From Methylomarinum vadi (GTDB lineage: Bacteria; Pseudomonadota; Gammaproteobacteria; Methylococcales; Methylomonadaceae): a stretch of 64,000 nucleotides of DNA. The translations under genes were made by a program, and so were the position numbers. Location: contig NZ_JPON01000001.1 of the NCBI RefSeq assembly GCF_000733935.1, positions 1,364,001 to 1,428,000 of the forward strand. Reading direction: 5' to 3'. Positions 9,526 to 17,213 of the stretch are shown in pieces (position 1 is the first letter of the stretch; the number at the start of each line of letters is the position of its first letter). Under the pieces are notes generated by a model. The model saw only the letters and a program-made list of their open reading frames with translations, was not told the origin of the DNA and did no database searches.

Positions 9526-9581
9526 GCCTTGGGCACGAGTTCCATCTCATAACGACTGAATTCCCTAACCTTGAGGTCAAA

Positions 9582-9676
9582 ACGAAGAACACAGAGAACA
9601 CGGAAGTTTTCATGCCCCCCCAAATCCCTCGCCTTGATCAAACAAGAAATTGCATAATTTTCTCTGTGTTCTTCGT
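9582..9676. repeat. Inverted repeat, 17-bp perfect arms
   Basis: The arms at 9582-9598 and 9660-9676 are perfect reverse complements separated by 61 bases. The unit lies between the exported protein and nirJ. It looks like a small dispersed element or a remnant of one. It is palindromic enough to act as a transcription barrier between the convergent genes, but it has no T-run. Confidence 0.55.
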
Positions 9677-9711
9677 CCCTTGCGTTCGCGGTTAAAGGCT
9701 AAAACAATGAT

Positions 9712-10860
9712 TCAAGCCCCATAACCGGCAATTTCTTCATCATCGAGATAACATCCAGGGTCTTCTTGCCAGGGGTCTCGATAGATTTGCTGCGCTCTTA
9801 CTCGGGTATTGCCATTACAAATCTTCTGAAAATGACAGGTTCGGCAACGCCCCCGCAATGGCCTCGGACTGGACTTTAATCCGGCCATCAACGGATCGGA
9901 AACATCCGTCCAAATTTGGGAAAACGGCCGCTCGCGCACATTACCTAGACTGTAATGCCACCAGAAGGTATCCGGGTGAACATTACCCAGATTATCGATA
10001 TTGGCGACGTTCACTCCCGAGGCATTGCCTCCCCATTGTTCCAATTTGGCTCGAATATGTTCGACCCTGTCGGGAAAACGCTTCTTGACCCAATGCAAGA
10101 AATACACGGCATCGGCATCATTGTTACCGGTGACGATTTCGCGGTGCAATCCGTCTTGCTCCCAACGCAAACACCTTTCGAACAGTAAATCCATTGCCTC
10201 GCGGGTCATGCGGAAACCGGCATCGTCCTTGCGGTTTTTATTGCCGCGACCACCGTAATTCAGGTGCGATAAATAAAACTTATCCAGATCCTCTTCGTCC
10301 ATCAATTGCAGCATGGCGGGAAAATCCGAATTGTTGTCCTGAGTCAGGGTAAAACGCACGCCGGCTTTAATGCCCCGCTCACGGCACAAGCGGATACCCG
10401 CCATCGAATCGGCGAAAGAGCCCGTTTTTTGCCGGAACTTATCGTGGGTCTCGCCGATACCGTCCAGGCTGACGCCGATATATTGATAACCGATCGCGGC
10501 AATGCGGTCGATATTGTCCTCGGTAATCAAGGTGCCGTTGCTGGATAAGGCAACGTAAAACCCCATATCCCTGGCTCGTTGCGAAATAGAAAAAATATCG
10601 GGATGCAGCAACGGCTCGCCGCCCGACAGAATCAACACCGGCACCCTGAAGACCTTTAAATCGTCCATAACGCGATAGACTTCGTCGCGGCTCAATTCCC
10701 CGGGAAAATCGATATCGGCCGACGTGGTATAGCAATGCTTACAGGTCAGATTGCAACGCCGTATCAAATTCCAAATCACCACCGGCCCCGATTGCTGACG
10801 CCCTGGTTTGAGGGGCGTCGGCTGCAAGACTTCCCGCATGTATTGACTCAGACGGAACAT
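9712..10860 (-). CDS. nirJ: Heme d1 biosynthesis radical SAM protein NirJ
   Basis: A 382-residue radical SAM enzyme. The [4Fe-4S] motif C-x3-C-x2-C is at residues 36-43 ('CNLTCKHC'), followed by 'ILSGGEPLLHPDI'. A cysteine-rich C-terminus ('CRTCHFQKIC') fits an auxiliary cluster. NirJ acts on didecarboxysiroheme, removing propionate side chains to form the precursor of the d1 keto groups. It is the last gene of the minus-strand nir operon and starts 1 base after the nirH stop. Confidence 0.93.
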   Translation of the reverse strand: MFRLSQYMREVLQPTPLKPGRQQSGPVVIWNLIRRCNLTCKHCYTTSADIDFPGELSRDEVYRVMDDLKVFRVPVLILSGGEPLLHPDIFSISQRARDMGFYVALSSNGTLITEDNIDRIAAIGYQYIGVSLDGIGETHDKFRQKTGSFADSMAGIRLCRERGIKAGVRFTLTQDNNSDFPAMLQLMDEEDLDKFYLSHLNYGGRGNKNRKDDAGFRMTREAMDLLFERCLRWEQDGLHREIVTGNNDADAVYFLHWVKKRFPDRVEHIRAKLEQWGGNASGVNVANIDNLGNVHPDTFWWHYSLGNVRERPFSQIWTDVSDPLMAGLKSSPRPLRGRCRTCHFQKICNGNTRVRAQQIYRDPWQEDPGCYLDDEEIAGYGA

Positions 10861-10861
10861 G

Positions 10862-11341
10862 TTATCCTCCGATGCGCAAGCCGGTTTTTTTCAGGATGCG
10901 GCTGCTGTATAGCACCGTCTGACCGCGGCAATGCTTACCCAACACCTGCTCAATTACGGCGATTTTTTCCTGCACCCCCTCCTTGCTCTTGCTATGCACC
11001 ATCGCGAACAAGTTATACGGCCAATCGGGCAGATGTCTCGGCCGATGATAACAATGACTGACGAAATCGAGTCGGCCCACTTGCGCACCCAACTCGTCGA
11101 TCATGTCATCGTTTACATCCCAAACCGTCATGCCATTGAACTTATACCCCAACTTGTAATGATTCGGCACCGCGCCGATACGACGGATGACTCCGCTTTC
11201 GCGAATGGCTTCCATCCGCCGCATGAGTTCTTCAACACTAATGCCGACTTGCCGGGCGACAAACCGATAAGGCTGGGGAACCAATGGCAAGCCGGCCTGG
11301 GTCGCCAGAATGATTTGCCGGTCAACGGCATCCAACGTCAT
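10862..11341 (-). CDS. nirH: Siroheme decarboxylase subunit NirH
   Basis: A 159-residue AsnC/Lrp-fold protein with an N-terminal winged helix and a C-terminal ligand domain. The stretch 'IRRIGAVPNHYKLGYKFNGM' marks the NirH branch. NirD, L, G and H together remove two acetate carboxyls from siroheme to give 12,18-didecarboxysiroheme. The start overlaps the nirG stop by 4 bases. The order D-L-G-H-J matches the Pseudomonas operon and supports the assignment among four similar paralogues. Confidence 0.88.
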   Translation of the reverse strand: MTLDAVDRQIILATQAGLPLVPQPYRFVARQVGISVEELMRRMEAIRESGVIRRIGAVPNHYKLGYKFNGMTVWDVNDDMIDELGAQVGRLDFVSHCYHRPRHLPDWPYNLFAMVHSKSKEGVQEKIAVIEQVLGKHCRGQTVLYSSRILKKTGLRIGG

Positions 11342-11781
11342 GCTTCAAACCTCAAGCCGACATAATATTCTTTTATTTTCGGCATGTTATAAACCTGTAA
11401 GCCAGTTTGCCGTTCGATTTTTTCGATCACTTCACCTATTTGTTCGGGGGATTCGGTCGCCAGGACAAACCACATATTCAATTCATGTTCACGGGCATAG
11501 TTGTGGGCGACCTCGGGAAAGGCATTAATGATCTCGGCGATTTGCTCGAAACGTTCTTCTGGCGCCTTGACCGCCGCCAGCGTCAGCGCCCCTCCCAATT
11601 GTTCGGCATGATACATGGGCCCGAAACGCGACAGAATACCCTGATCCAACAAGGCCTGCAGGCGTTGCAACAAAATTTGTTCCGTGATGCCAATTTGCTC
11701 GGCCACTTTGGCGTAAGGCGCATCACAAATCGGAAAACCATCCTGTAGATGGTTGATCAGACGTTTATCCAATTCATCCAT
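11338..11781 (-). CDS. nirG: Siroheme decarboxylase subunit NirG
   Basis: A 147-residue AsnC/Lrp-type protein. 'ILSRFGPMYHAEQLGGALTL' identifies the D/G half of the family, and 'VAHNYAREHELNMWFVLA' contains the conserved substrate-pocket histidine. It pairs with NirH in the two-subunit decarboxylase arrangement known for the family. It overlaps nirL by 8 bases and nirH by 4 bases, indicating one translationally coupled unit. Confidence 0.87.
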   Translation of the reverse strand: MDELDKRLINHLQDGFPICDAPYAKVAEQIGITEQILLQRLQALLDQGILSRFGPMYHAEQLGGALTLAAVKAPEERFEQIAEIINAFPEVAHNYAREHELNMWFVLATESPEQIGEVIEKIERQTGLQVYNMPKIKEYYVGLRFEA

Positions 11782-12280
11782 GGGCTAATTTAAAAGATTG
11801 TTTGCTGCTGGGTTTATAAATAGCACCCCGTTGTTTGAAACAACGCTTACTGAACAACACCTCCATCGTAAATTGCCCCAAGCCACACGCTTCGATCAGG
11901 TCCTGCAATTGCTCCAGCACCCGTTCCCGGCTCTTGCCATGAATCATGCAATACAGGTTGTACGGCCAGACTTCGCCTTGCCTCGGACGCCGATAGCACA
12001 AATTGACGAACTTGAAGCGACTGATGTGGCCGCCAATCTGATCGACCAAGGCATCCGGCACATCGATCACCACCATGGCATTGGCCCGGTAACCCAACTG
12101 GCGGTGATTGACGATGACGCCCAGGCGGGAAATCAGCCCTTGTTTTTTTAACGCGTCTAACCGGACAATGACCTCCTGCTCGTTCAAATCCAGCAACTTA
12201 CCGATATCGGCATAAGGCCGGCTGCTGAGCGGCAACCCTTTTTGCACCGCCTCAATCAGACGACAATCGATTGCATCCAT
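11774..12280 (-). CDS. nirL: Siroheme decarboxylase subunit NirL
   Basis: A 168-residue AsnC/Lrp-type protein with 'LISRLGVIVNHRQLGYRANA' and 'LCYRRPRQGEVWPYNLYCMI', the pattern of the L/H branch. The start is placed at 12280 ('MDAIDCRLIEAVQKG') by comparison with the N-termini of its neighbours; an earlier in-frame start at 12304 would add eight unrelated residues. The C-terminal extension of about 15 residues is longer than in NirH. It works with NirD in siroheme decarboxylation. Confidence 0.86.
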   Translation of the reverse strand: MDAIDCRLIEAVQKGLPLSSRPYADIGKLLDLNEQEVIVRLDALKKQGLISRLGVIVNHRQLGYRANAMVVIDVPDALVDQIGGHISRFKFVNLCYRRPRQGEVWPYNLYCMIHGKSRERVLEQLQDLIEACGLGQFTMEVLFSKRCFKQRGAIYKPSSKQSFKLAHG

Positions 12281-12734
12281 TATCCAATTCCAGTTCGAAG
12301 CCAAGATTGATAAAGTAATCCGTCAGCAGCGGCAGACGCATCGCCTTACAGTTCGTTTGCCCTTCGATTTCGAGCAAAGTTCGTTGCAAATGCTTTTCGC
12401 TGTTGGCGATCAACACAAACCATAGGTTGAAACGGTTTTCCCGTTCGTAATTGTGATTGACTTCGGGAAAACGGCTGATGATGTCCGCCACCCGCGGCAA
12501 TTGATCGGCCGGCACCGCCATCGCCACCAACATGCTCTTGCCGATGCGGTTGGGCCGAAACACCGGCCCGATACGGCTGATCAAGCGCTCATCGCTCAAT
12601 TCCCGCAGCGCCGACAACACCTCTTCCTCGGTCACCCCGAGCGAATCGGCAATGGCCTGATAAGGCCGCGGCGTTAGCGGAAAATCCTGCTGAAAATCGT
12701 TCAACAACCGCTCATGCAAGGGAGTCAACGTCAC
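12252..12734 (-). CDS. nirD: Siroheme decarboxylase subunit NirD
   Basis: A 160-residue AsnC/Lrp-type protein. 'LLNDFQQDFPLTPRPYQAIA' at the N-terminus, 'RIGPVFRPNRIGKSMLVAMA' and 'VNHNYERENRFNLWFVL' match the NirD branch. This NirD belongs to heme d1 synthesis and is unrelated to the small subunit of NADH nitrite reductase that shares the name. It overlaps nirF by 4 bases. Confidence 0.88.
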   Translation of the reverse strand: MTLTPLHERLLNDFQQDFPLTPRPYQAIADSLGVTEEEVLSALRELSDERLISRIGPVFRPNRIGKSMLVAMAVPADQLPRVADIISRFPEVNHNYERENRFNLWFVLIANSEKHLQRTLLEIEGQTNCKAMRLPLLTDYFINLGFELELDNGCNRLSSD

Positions 12735-13903
12735 AACCCCAACTTATATGCGCGCGAGGAAAAAAAGATACCGCTGGGCTTGTCGGCCGAAAAGCGTTTC
12801 TTTTCGCGAAAACTGTCGGTGTCATAGACGATAATACGGTTGTCATCGCGCACGGATACCCATACTTCTTCTCCTCTAGGGCTAAACTCCATATGCAATA
12901 CCGCCTTACCCGGCTGTAAAGACTCGACGATGCGCAAATCCTTGACGTCGATGACCTGTAGATGCTGGTTATCGGGGAATGCGAAATTGACCCAGATTTG
13001 CCGACCATCGGGCCTGGCCATCACGAACACCGGCTGGCCCAGAACGGGAATGCGCTTGAGCAAATGCCAATCGCGCTTATCGACGACCAATACTTCGTGC
13101 CGCCCCATCGCCGGCACGAACATCCACTCACCGGCCATGGCCCAGCCTTCCAGGTGCGGCATCTTATAAACCGGCAGTTTTTCCTCATGCTTGCCGTAAT
13201 CGCCAAGGATGCGCATGACACCTTTTTCCGGTTGCCACAAATCCAATAACGCCAGACCGCTTTCGCCGAATAGCCCGGCGATATAATAACGGCCATCGGG
13301 TGACAACATGGCATCATAAGGCTGCTTGCCGATGTCTTTAAACTTTTGTATACGCGGATTGTTCGGTTGTTTCATGTCGACGATCCAGATTTCTCCACCG
13401 TCGAAAAGACTGAAGACGAAACGCTGCCCCGGCGCATCGACCAAGCCCACGACCTTGGAAGGCTTGCCGCCGTCATATAACGCGGGAATGTCGGCCACTG
13501 GTTGCAGAGTGTCGCTGGCAAAGATTTTGACGCCGCCTGGCGTATAATTGGAAACGGCAATCAAGCTTCCGTCCTGGGAAATCGCCCCGCCGATACTATT
13601 GCCTGCCTGGACGATACGTTTATCGATCTTGTCCTGCAGCAGGTCGATTTTGCTCAATCCGCCATCACGGCCAAACACATAGGCATAGCGCTGATCGCGG
13701 GAAAACACGACCGAGGCGTGGGATAAATCGCCCAAGTCATCGATTTGAGCCAGCACCTTTTTTTGACTGGTATCGACCAACAACGCGCTGCCCCGCTCCC
13801 GTTCGATGATGACACCCAAATCACCCGTCGCGCGAAGTTCCGCATTAGCCGCGCCGGACATCAACATAATGGCCCAAAAGATTCGGAAAAACATATGCTT
13901 CAT
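12731..13903 (-). CDS. nirF: Heme d1 biosynthesis protein NirF
   Basis: A 390-residue periplasmic beta-propeller related to the d1 domain of cytochrome cd1. The N-terminus has a signal peptide ('MFFRIFWAIMLMSGAANA'). The C-terminus ends in 'KPSGIFFSSRAYKLGL', a signature shared by NirF and NirN, and 'GKAVLHMEFSPRGEEVWVS' carries a conserved histidine. NirF acts late in d1 formation, before the final dehydrogenation step. No heme c motif is present, as expected. It lies 90 bases downstream of nirC. Confidence 0.9.
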   Translation of the reverse strand: MKHMFFRIFWAIMLMSGAANAELRATGDLGVIIERERGSALLVDTSQKKVLAQIDDLGDLSHASVVFSRDQRYAYVFGRDGGLSKIDLLQDKIDKRIVQAGNSIGGAISQDGSLIAVSNYTPGGVKIFASDTLQPVADIPALYDGGKPSKVVGLVDAPGQRFVFSLFDGGEIWIVDMKQPNNPRIQKFKDIGKQPYDAMLSPDGRYYIAGLFGESGLALLDLWQPEKGVMRILGDYGKHEEKLPVYKMPHLEGWAMAGEWMFVPAMGRHEVLVVDKRDWHLLKRIPVLGQPVFVMARPDGRQIWVNFAFPDNQHLQVIDVKDLRIVESLQPGKAVLHMEFSPRGEEVWVSVRDDNRIIVYDTDSFREKKRFSADKPSGIFFSSRAYKLGL

Positions 13904-13993
13904 GGTAAAGAATTCAAGAAGGCGGCCTACTTGGTTATTAACGCAATGCGGGAAGACGAAGTCAACGCCTTGAAACGTCGCACAGGTTGAGAC

Positions 13994-14296
13994 CTACTGG
14001 TTGCGACGCAGATAACCAACCAACCAGGATGCCTCCTCTGCGCTGATAAAATCACGCCACGGTGGCATCGCGGTACCCGGTCGGCCGTTTAATATGGTTT
14101 GCACTAGAAATCGGTCTTCCTTTCCTGCTAGTTTCTCGGGTAACAGCGACGGCCCCAACCCTCCCCTTAACCGAAGGCCGTGGCAGGAACCGCAATCATG
14201 TTTGAGCAAATTGACCAATTCCTGCTTCCGTTCAACACTAGGTTCGTCGGCCCAGGCATTGGTCGTCAAGACCAATGCCATCAGCAATCCTCTCAA
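13994..14296 (-). CDS. nirC: Small c-type cytochrome, NirC-like
   Basis: A 100-residue cytochrome with a signal peptide ('LLMALVLTTNAWA'), one heme c site 'CGSCH' near residue 35 and the axial methionine in 'GTAMPPW'. Size, motif spacing and position beside nirF resemble NirC (cytochrome c55x), an electron donor or acceptor for cytochrome cd1 maturation. It overlaps the upstream cytochrome gene by 4 bases. The assignment to NirC rather than another monoheme cytochrome rests on context. Confidence 0.75.
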   Translation of the reverse strand: MRGLLMALVLTTNAWADEPSVERKQELVNLLKHDCGSCHGLRLRGGLGPSLLPEKLAGKEDRFLVQTILNGRPGTAMPPWRDFISAEEASWLVGYLRRNQ

Positions 14297-14604
14297 GGTT
14301 TCAATCGCCCGTAATAATTGGCTATATTATTGATATCCCTATCGCTCAGGGAACCGGCAATATTGTTCATGATCTCGGAAACTCGGGTCTTGTCGCGGTA
14401 TTGCTTCAAGGCCGTTTTCAGATACTCGACGTCACGACCGGCCAATGGCGGAAAAGGAGCGCCGACGCTGGGATTGCGAATTCCGTGGCACTGTGAACAA
14501 ACGGCCGCGGCCTTGGCCTGGCCGGCATAAATGCTGGCCGCCTGGGCGGAGCCCGCCAGCAGCAAGCCGGCCAACAACAGGGCAGAATGTTTAATGAGTT
14601 GCAT
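14293..14604 (-). CDS. Class I cytochrome c (c553-like), NirM-like role
   Basis: A 103-residue monoheme cytochrome. The signal peptide 'LLLAGLLLAGSAQA' is followed by 'CSQCH' and by 'PPLAGRDVEYLKTALKQYRD', a pattern of c553 and half c4-type cytochromes; the likely axial Met is in 'SEIMNNIAG'. It overlaps the cd1 gene by 14 bases. The probable job is to deliver electrons to the cd1 protein in the periplasm, as cytochrome c551 (NirM) does in Pseudomonas; that role is inferred from position. Confidence 0.8.
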   Translation of the reverse strand: MQLIKHSALLLAGLLLAGSAQAASIYAGQAKAAAVCSQCHGIRNPSVGAPFPPLAGRDVEYLKTALKQYRDKTRVSEIMNNIAGSLSDRDINNIANYYGRLKP

Positions 14605-16177
14605 TAGCCAGCTCCATTTCGTCAGGTGACAAACCGCGAGTCATGTATTTAACGCGGCCGCGAGAGAAAATACCGGCAGGACTTTCCATCGGCACCGTGG
14701 CCACTTTTTTCAAGGAATGTGAGTCGTAAACGACTACCTCATCGCCGCTGTAACCGGCGCTCACATACAGATATTTGCCGTCGGCGCTGTATTCAGGGAA
14801 ATAAGCATGGCCACCGACATCCAGTGTTTTAACCACTTCCAGCGAGTTCTTATCGATCAATTGAATCGTGCGGGCGCGTCTATCCTTGGTGATGATGTCT
14901 ACGGCGACATAAGGCGCGTTGGCATGCGCGGCCGGCGACTCGGTACCGCCGGAGACCGGCACTTGCTTGACGACTTCCATCTTATCCAAATCCCAGACGC
15001 TGACCACGGTTTTGTCGCAGGTACCGAAGTTGGTTCCGAAGCCCAAGGTTCGGCCGCCAACTTTGACCGCCGAACCGCCGCCGACATGCGGCACACAACC
15101 CGCCGGCAGTTTTTTGATGATTTCGCGTTTTTCCAAATCGATCACGGCTACGATGCTGTCGTCGTAGGATGCGACCATCAATTTTCTGCCTTGATGGGTC
15201 AGGAAGGCGTCATGCAAATGACGGCCGACGTTCTTTATTTTGGTGACCGGAAAACCTTCCTTCAGGTCGACTACCCAAACCTGGCCGGCATTTTCCAGGG
15301 CGATGGCGAAGATATCAGCATAAGGGGTGCCGATGACCATGCCGGAATCGGAGGAAACCATGTTGCCGTCCGGGTCCACCCCTTCCAGTTCGAACGTTTT
15401 TAACGGTTCCAGCGTCTCCGCATCGAGAATCACGGCTACATGAGGCACGAAGGTTCCGGCCATGATGTATTTACCGTCACGCGAAACGCCCATGCCCGGG
15501 CCGTTGAAGCCGGTCTTGATGCTACGCACCGCTTGCATCGAATACAAATCGACCTTGAAAATCTCGGCGGTATCGGTCTTGACATAGGCCCAACGCGGGT
15601 TGGCAGGATTGAAATCGATGATATGCGCGGCAGTTCCGGTAGCGATCTCGCCGACTTGCTGATGGGTTTTGCTATTGATGAAGACCGCCTTGGATCCCGC
15701 GCCACGGCCATATTTCCCCCGGGCGGCAACCCCGATCAGATCGTCGATATTATCGATTTGATAGGTCGGCGCGCTCGGCAAGGAACTCTCGTCCTTGACA
15801 TAAACCTTGAGCGACTTTTTCATATCGTCCATCGTCCAGGCAGGATTCGGCAATTTCGGAGTCGATTGCAGGTGCTTGACCAAGGCCCGAATATCGTCAT
15901 CCGATAAACGGCCGTAGAACGGAGGCATCAAGGTTTCGAAACTTCCGGTCATAATCGTGCTTCGCAACACGGTTGGACTACGCCCCTTTAACGTTTCCGA
16001 ATTCAGGGCCGGGGCCAGATAACCGCCATGGTCCGCACCATGACAACTGGCGCAGTTCTCTTGGTACAATTGATGGGCCTTGGAATTGGAATCCGCCTGG
16101 ACAGCGCCGGATGACAGAAGCATCGTCACTGCACCCGCCAGAATCGTTTTATTCAGTTGTTTTATCGTTATCTTCAT
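14591..16177 (-). CDS. Cytochrome cd1 protein, NirS/NirN family (subtype uncertain)
   Basis: A 528-residue exported protein: a signal peptide, an N-terminal cytochrome c domain with 'CASCHGADHGG' near residue 42 and 'MPPFYGRLSDDD', then an eight-bladed d1 propeller. 'GTAAHIIDF' supplies the probable axial histidine to heme d1. 'HLHDAF' and 'CVPHVGGG' align with the two active-site histidines of the nitrite reductase NirS. However, 'GGHAYFPEYSADG' and the end 'ESPAGIFSRGRVKYM' match NirN and NirF rather than the NirS C-terminus. It may be a divergent nitrite reductase or the dihydro-heme d1 dehydrogenase NirN. No second cd1 gene is present nearby. It is the first gene of the operon. Confidence 0.8.
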   Translation of the reverse strand: MKITIKQLNKTILAGAVTMLLSSGAVQADSNSKAHQLYQENCASCHGADHGGYLAPALNSETLKGRSPTVLRSTIMTGSFETLMPPFYGRLSDDDIRALVKHLQSTPKLPNPAWTMDDMKKSLKVYVKDESSLPSAPTYQIDNIDDLIGVAARGKYGRGAGSKAVFINSKTHQQVGEIATGTAAHIIDFNPANPRWAYVKTDTAEIFKVDLYSMQAVRSIKTGFNGPGMGVSRDGKYIMAGTFVPHVAVILDAETLEPLKTFELEGVDPDGNMVSSDSGMVIGTPYADIFAIALENAGQVWVVDLKEGFPVTKIKNVGRHLHDAFLTHQGRKLMVASYDDSIVAVIDLEKREIIKKLPAGCVPHVGGGSAVKVGGRTLGFGTNFGTCDKTVVSVWDLDKMEVVKQVPVSGGTESPAAHANAPYVAVDIITKDRRARTIQLIDKNSLEVVKTLDVGGHAYFPEYSADGKYLYVSAGYSGDEVVVYDSHSLKKVATVPMESPAGIFSRGRVKYMTRGLSPDEMELANATH

Positions 16178-16574
16178 GTTGAGTTCCCGTCATCCGAATA
16201 ATTAATTTTGAATCGATAATTAAATCATAAAATAAAGCAACAAACAGCCTCTATTGTGCTTCCAACAGAAAACTTTCCAGCCTTAAACTCAAGAGACGAG
16301 GATGTAGCTTCACTTGAATTTTAAGTAGTTATTTTTCCACTGTTTGCGATCGATTGCTTTTACCCGCAAACCGGCAGCCAAAATAAATAATGAATTTATC
16401 AATTCATGTTTAATAAAAAAATACCGGTAGTATAAACTACCGGTCATGTGCTTAACATTCGAGCCGACTTAATTTGACAAACGCTCTAGCAATCTAGTAA
16501 TTTCGATTCGACATCAATTTAACGCATCCCCTTTCTTATTGTCAACAGATATGCACCCTAATAGAATATGAGCC
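16178..16574. promoter_or_regulatory. Divergent control region between the cd1 operon and the MarR-type gene
   Basis: This AT-rich 397-base gap holds a 6-bp palindrome with a 4-nt spacer (16391-16406) that could be an operator, the terminator-like stem described separately, and a TTGACA hexamer (16474-16479) with a weak -10 match about 16 bases later, which could drive the regulator. No clear FNR-type TTGAT-N4-ATCAA site was found. All regulatory roles are inference. Confidence 0.4.
16412..16444 (-). terminator. Terminator-like hairpin upstream of the cd1 gene
   Basis: A 9-bp perfect stem (16423-16431 with 16436-16444, loop ATAA) is followed on the minus strand by A and a run of seven T. It points toward the cd1 gene, about 235 bases before its start. 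It would stop a transcript coming from the regulator side, or attenuate a long cd1 leader. Confidence 0.6.
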
Positions 16575-17138
16575 ATGCAAAAAACTGATATTTATGAATT
16601 TATCGAATGCATGGCCGCGCTGATTCGCACCGAGGAGCGCCGTAAGTGCACCGAATTAGGCCTACAACCGGTTCATTTCCAGTTGTTGAATTATCTTGCC
16701 CGCTGCAATAAATATAGCGACACGCCCGCCGCGACCGCCAATTTTCTGGGCATGACCCGTGGCACCGTATCGCAGTCAATCATTATTCTGGAAAAGAAAG
16801 GCTATATCGAAAAAAAACAAGATATAGCCGACAAGCGGGTTGTTCATCTTTCCCTGCTGCCGAAAGGAAAAGAAATTTTGCAGGAAGCCAGGCCCTCCGA
16901 ATTGTTCGAAAAAGCCGTGACAATTTTCAATAGCGACATACCCAGCATGAGCGGTGATAAAATCTTTGCCCATGCTTTGACGGCCTTGCAGAAAGCCAAT
17001 AATTCCCACAGCTTCGGCATGTGCAAAACGTGCAAACATTTCAGCACGAAAAACGGTGGTTTTTTCTGTCAATTGACCCAAGAAAAGCTTACTTCCGAAG
17101 ACAGTGAAAAAATATGTCAAGAACATACCCCGCAATAA
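16575..17138 (+). CDS. MarR-family regulator with C-terminal four-cysteine cluster
   Basis: A 187-residue protein. Residues 1-110 form a MarR winged helix: 'HFQLLNYLARC' (H2), 'ATANFLGMTRGTVSQSIIIL' (recognition helix) and 'KKGYIEKKQDIADKRVVHLS' (wing). Residues 148-187 carry C-x2-C-x12-C-x14-C ('CKTCKHF', 'FFCQLTQ', 'KICQEH'), which could hold an iron-sulfur cluster or zinc. It is transcribed divergently from the cd1/heme d1 operon, so it is a candidate redox, NO or metal-responsive regulator of that operon. The DNA-binding assignment is firm; the sensing role is inference. Confidence 0.85.
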   Translation: MQKTDIYEFIECMAALIRTEERRKCTELGLQPVHFQLLNYLARCNKYSDTPAATANFLGMTRGTVSQSIIILEKKGYIEKKQDIADKRVVHLSLLPKGKEILQEARPSELFEKAVTIFNSDIPSMSGDKIFAHALTALQKANNSHSFGMCKTCKHFSTKNGGFFCQLTQEKLTSEDSEKICQEHTPQ

Positions 17139-17213
17139 AGCGGAATGATTGCTTGGCATTATTGCGGCCTTGTCAACTAGAAGCGGGCATTTGCTCCTAA
17201 TCTTTATTTTTAC

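Noticed and set aside
12252-12734. Reading nirD as the small subunit of NADH nitrite reductase
   Set aside because: The protein is AsnC/Lrp-like, with no Rieske motif, and lies among heme d1 genes.
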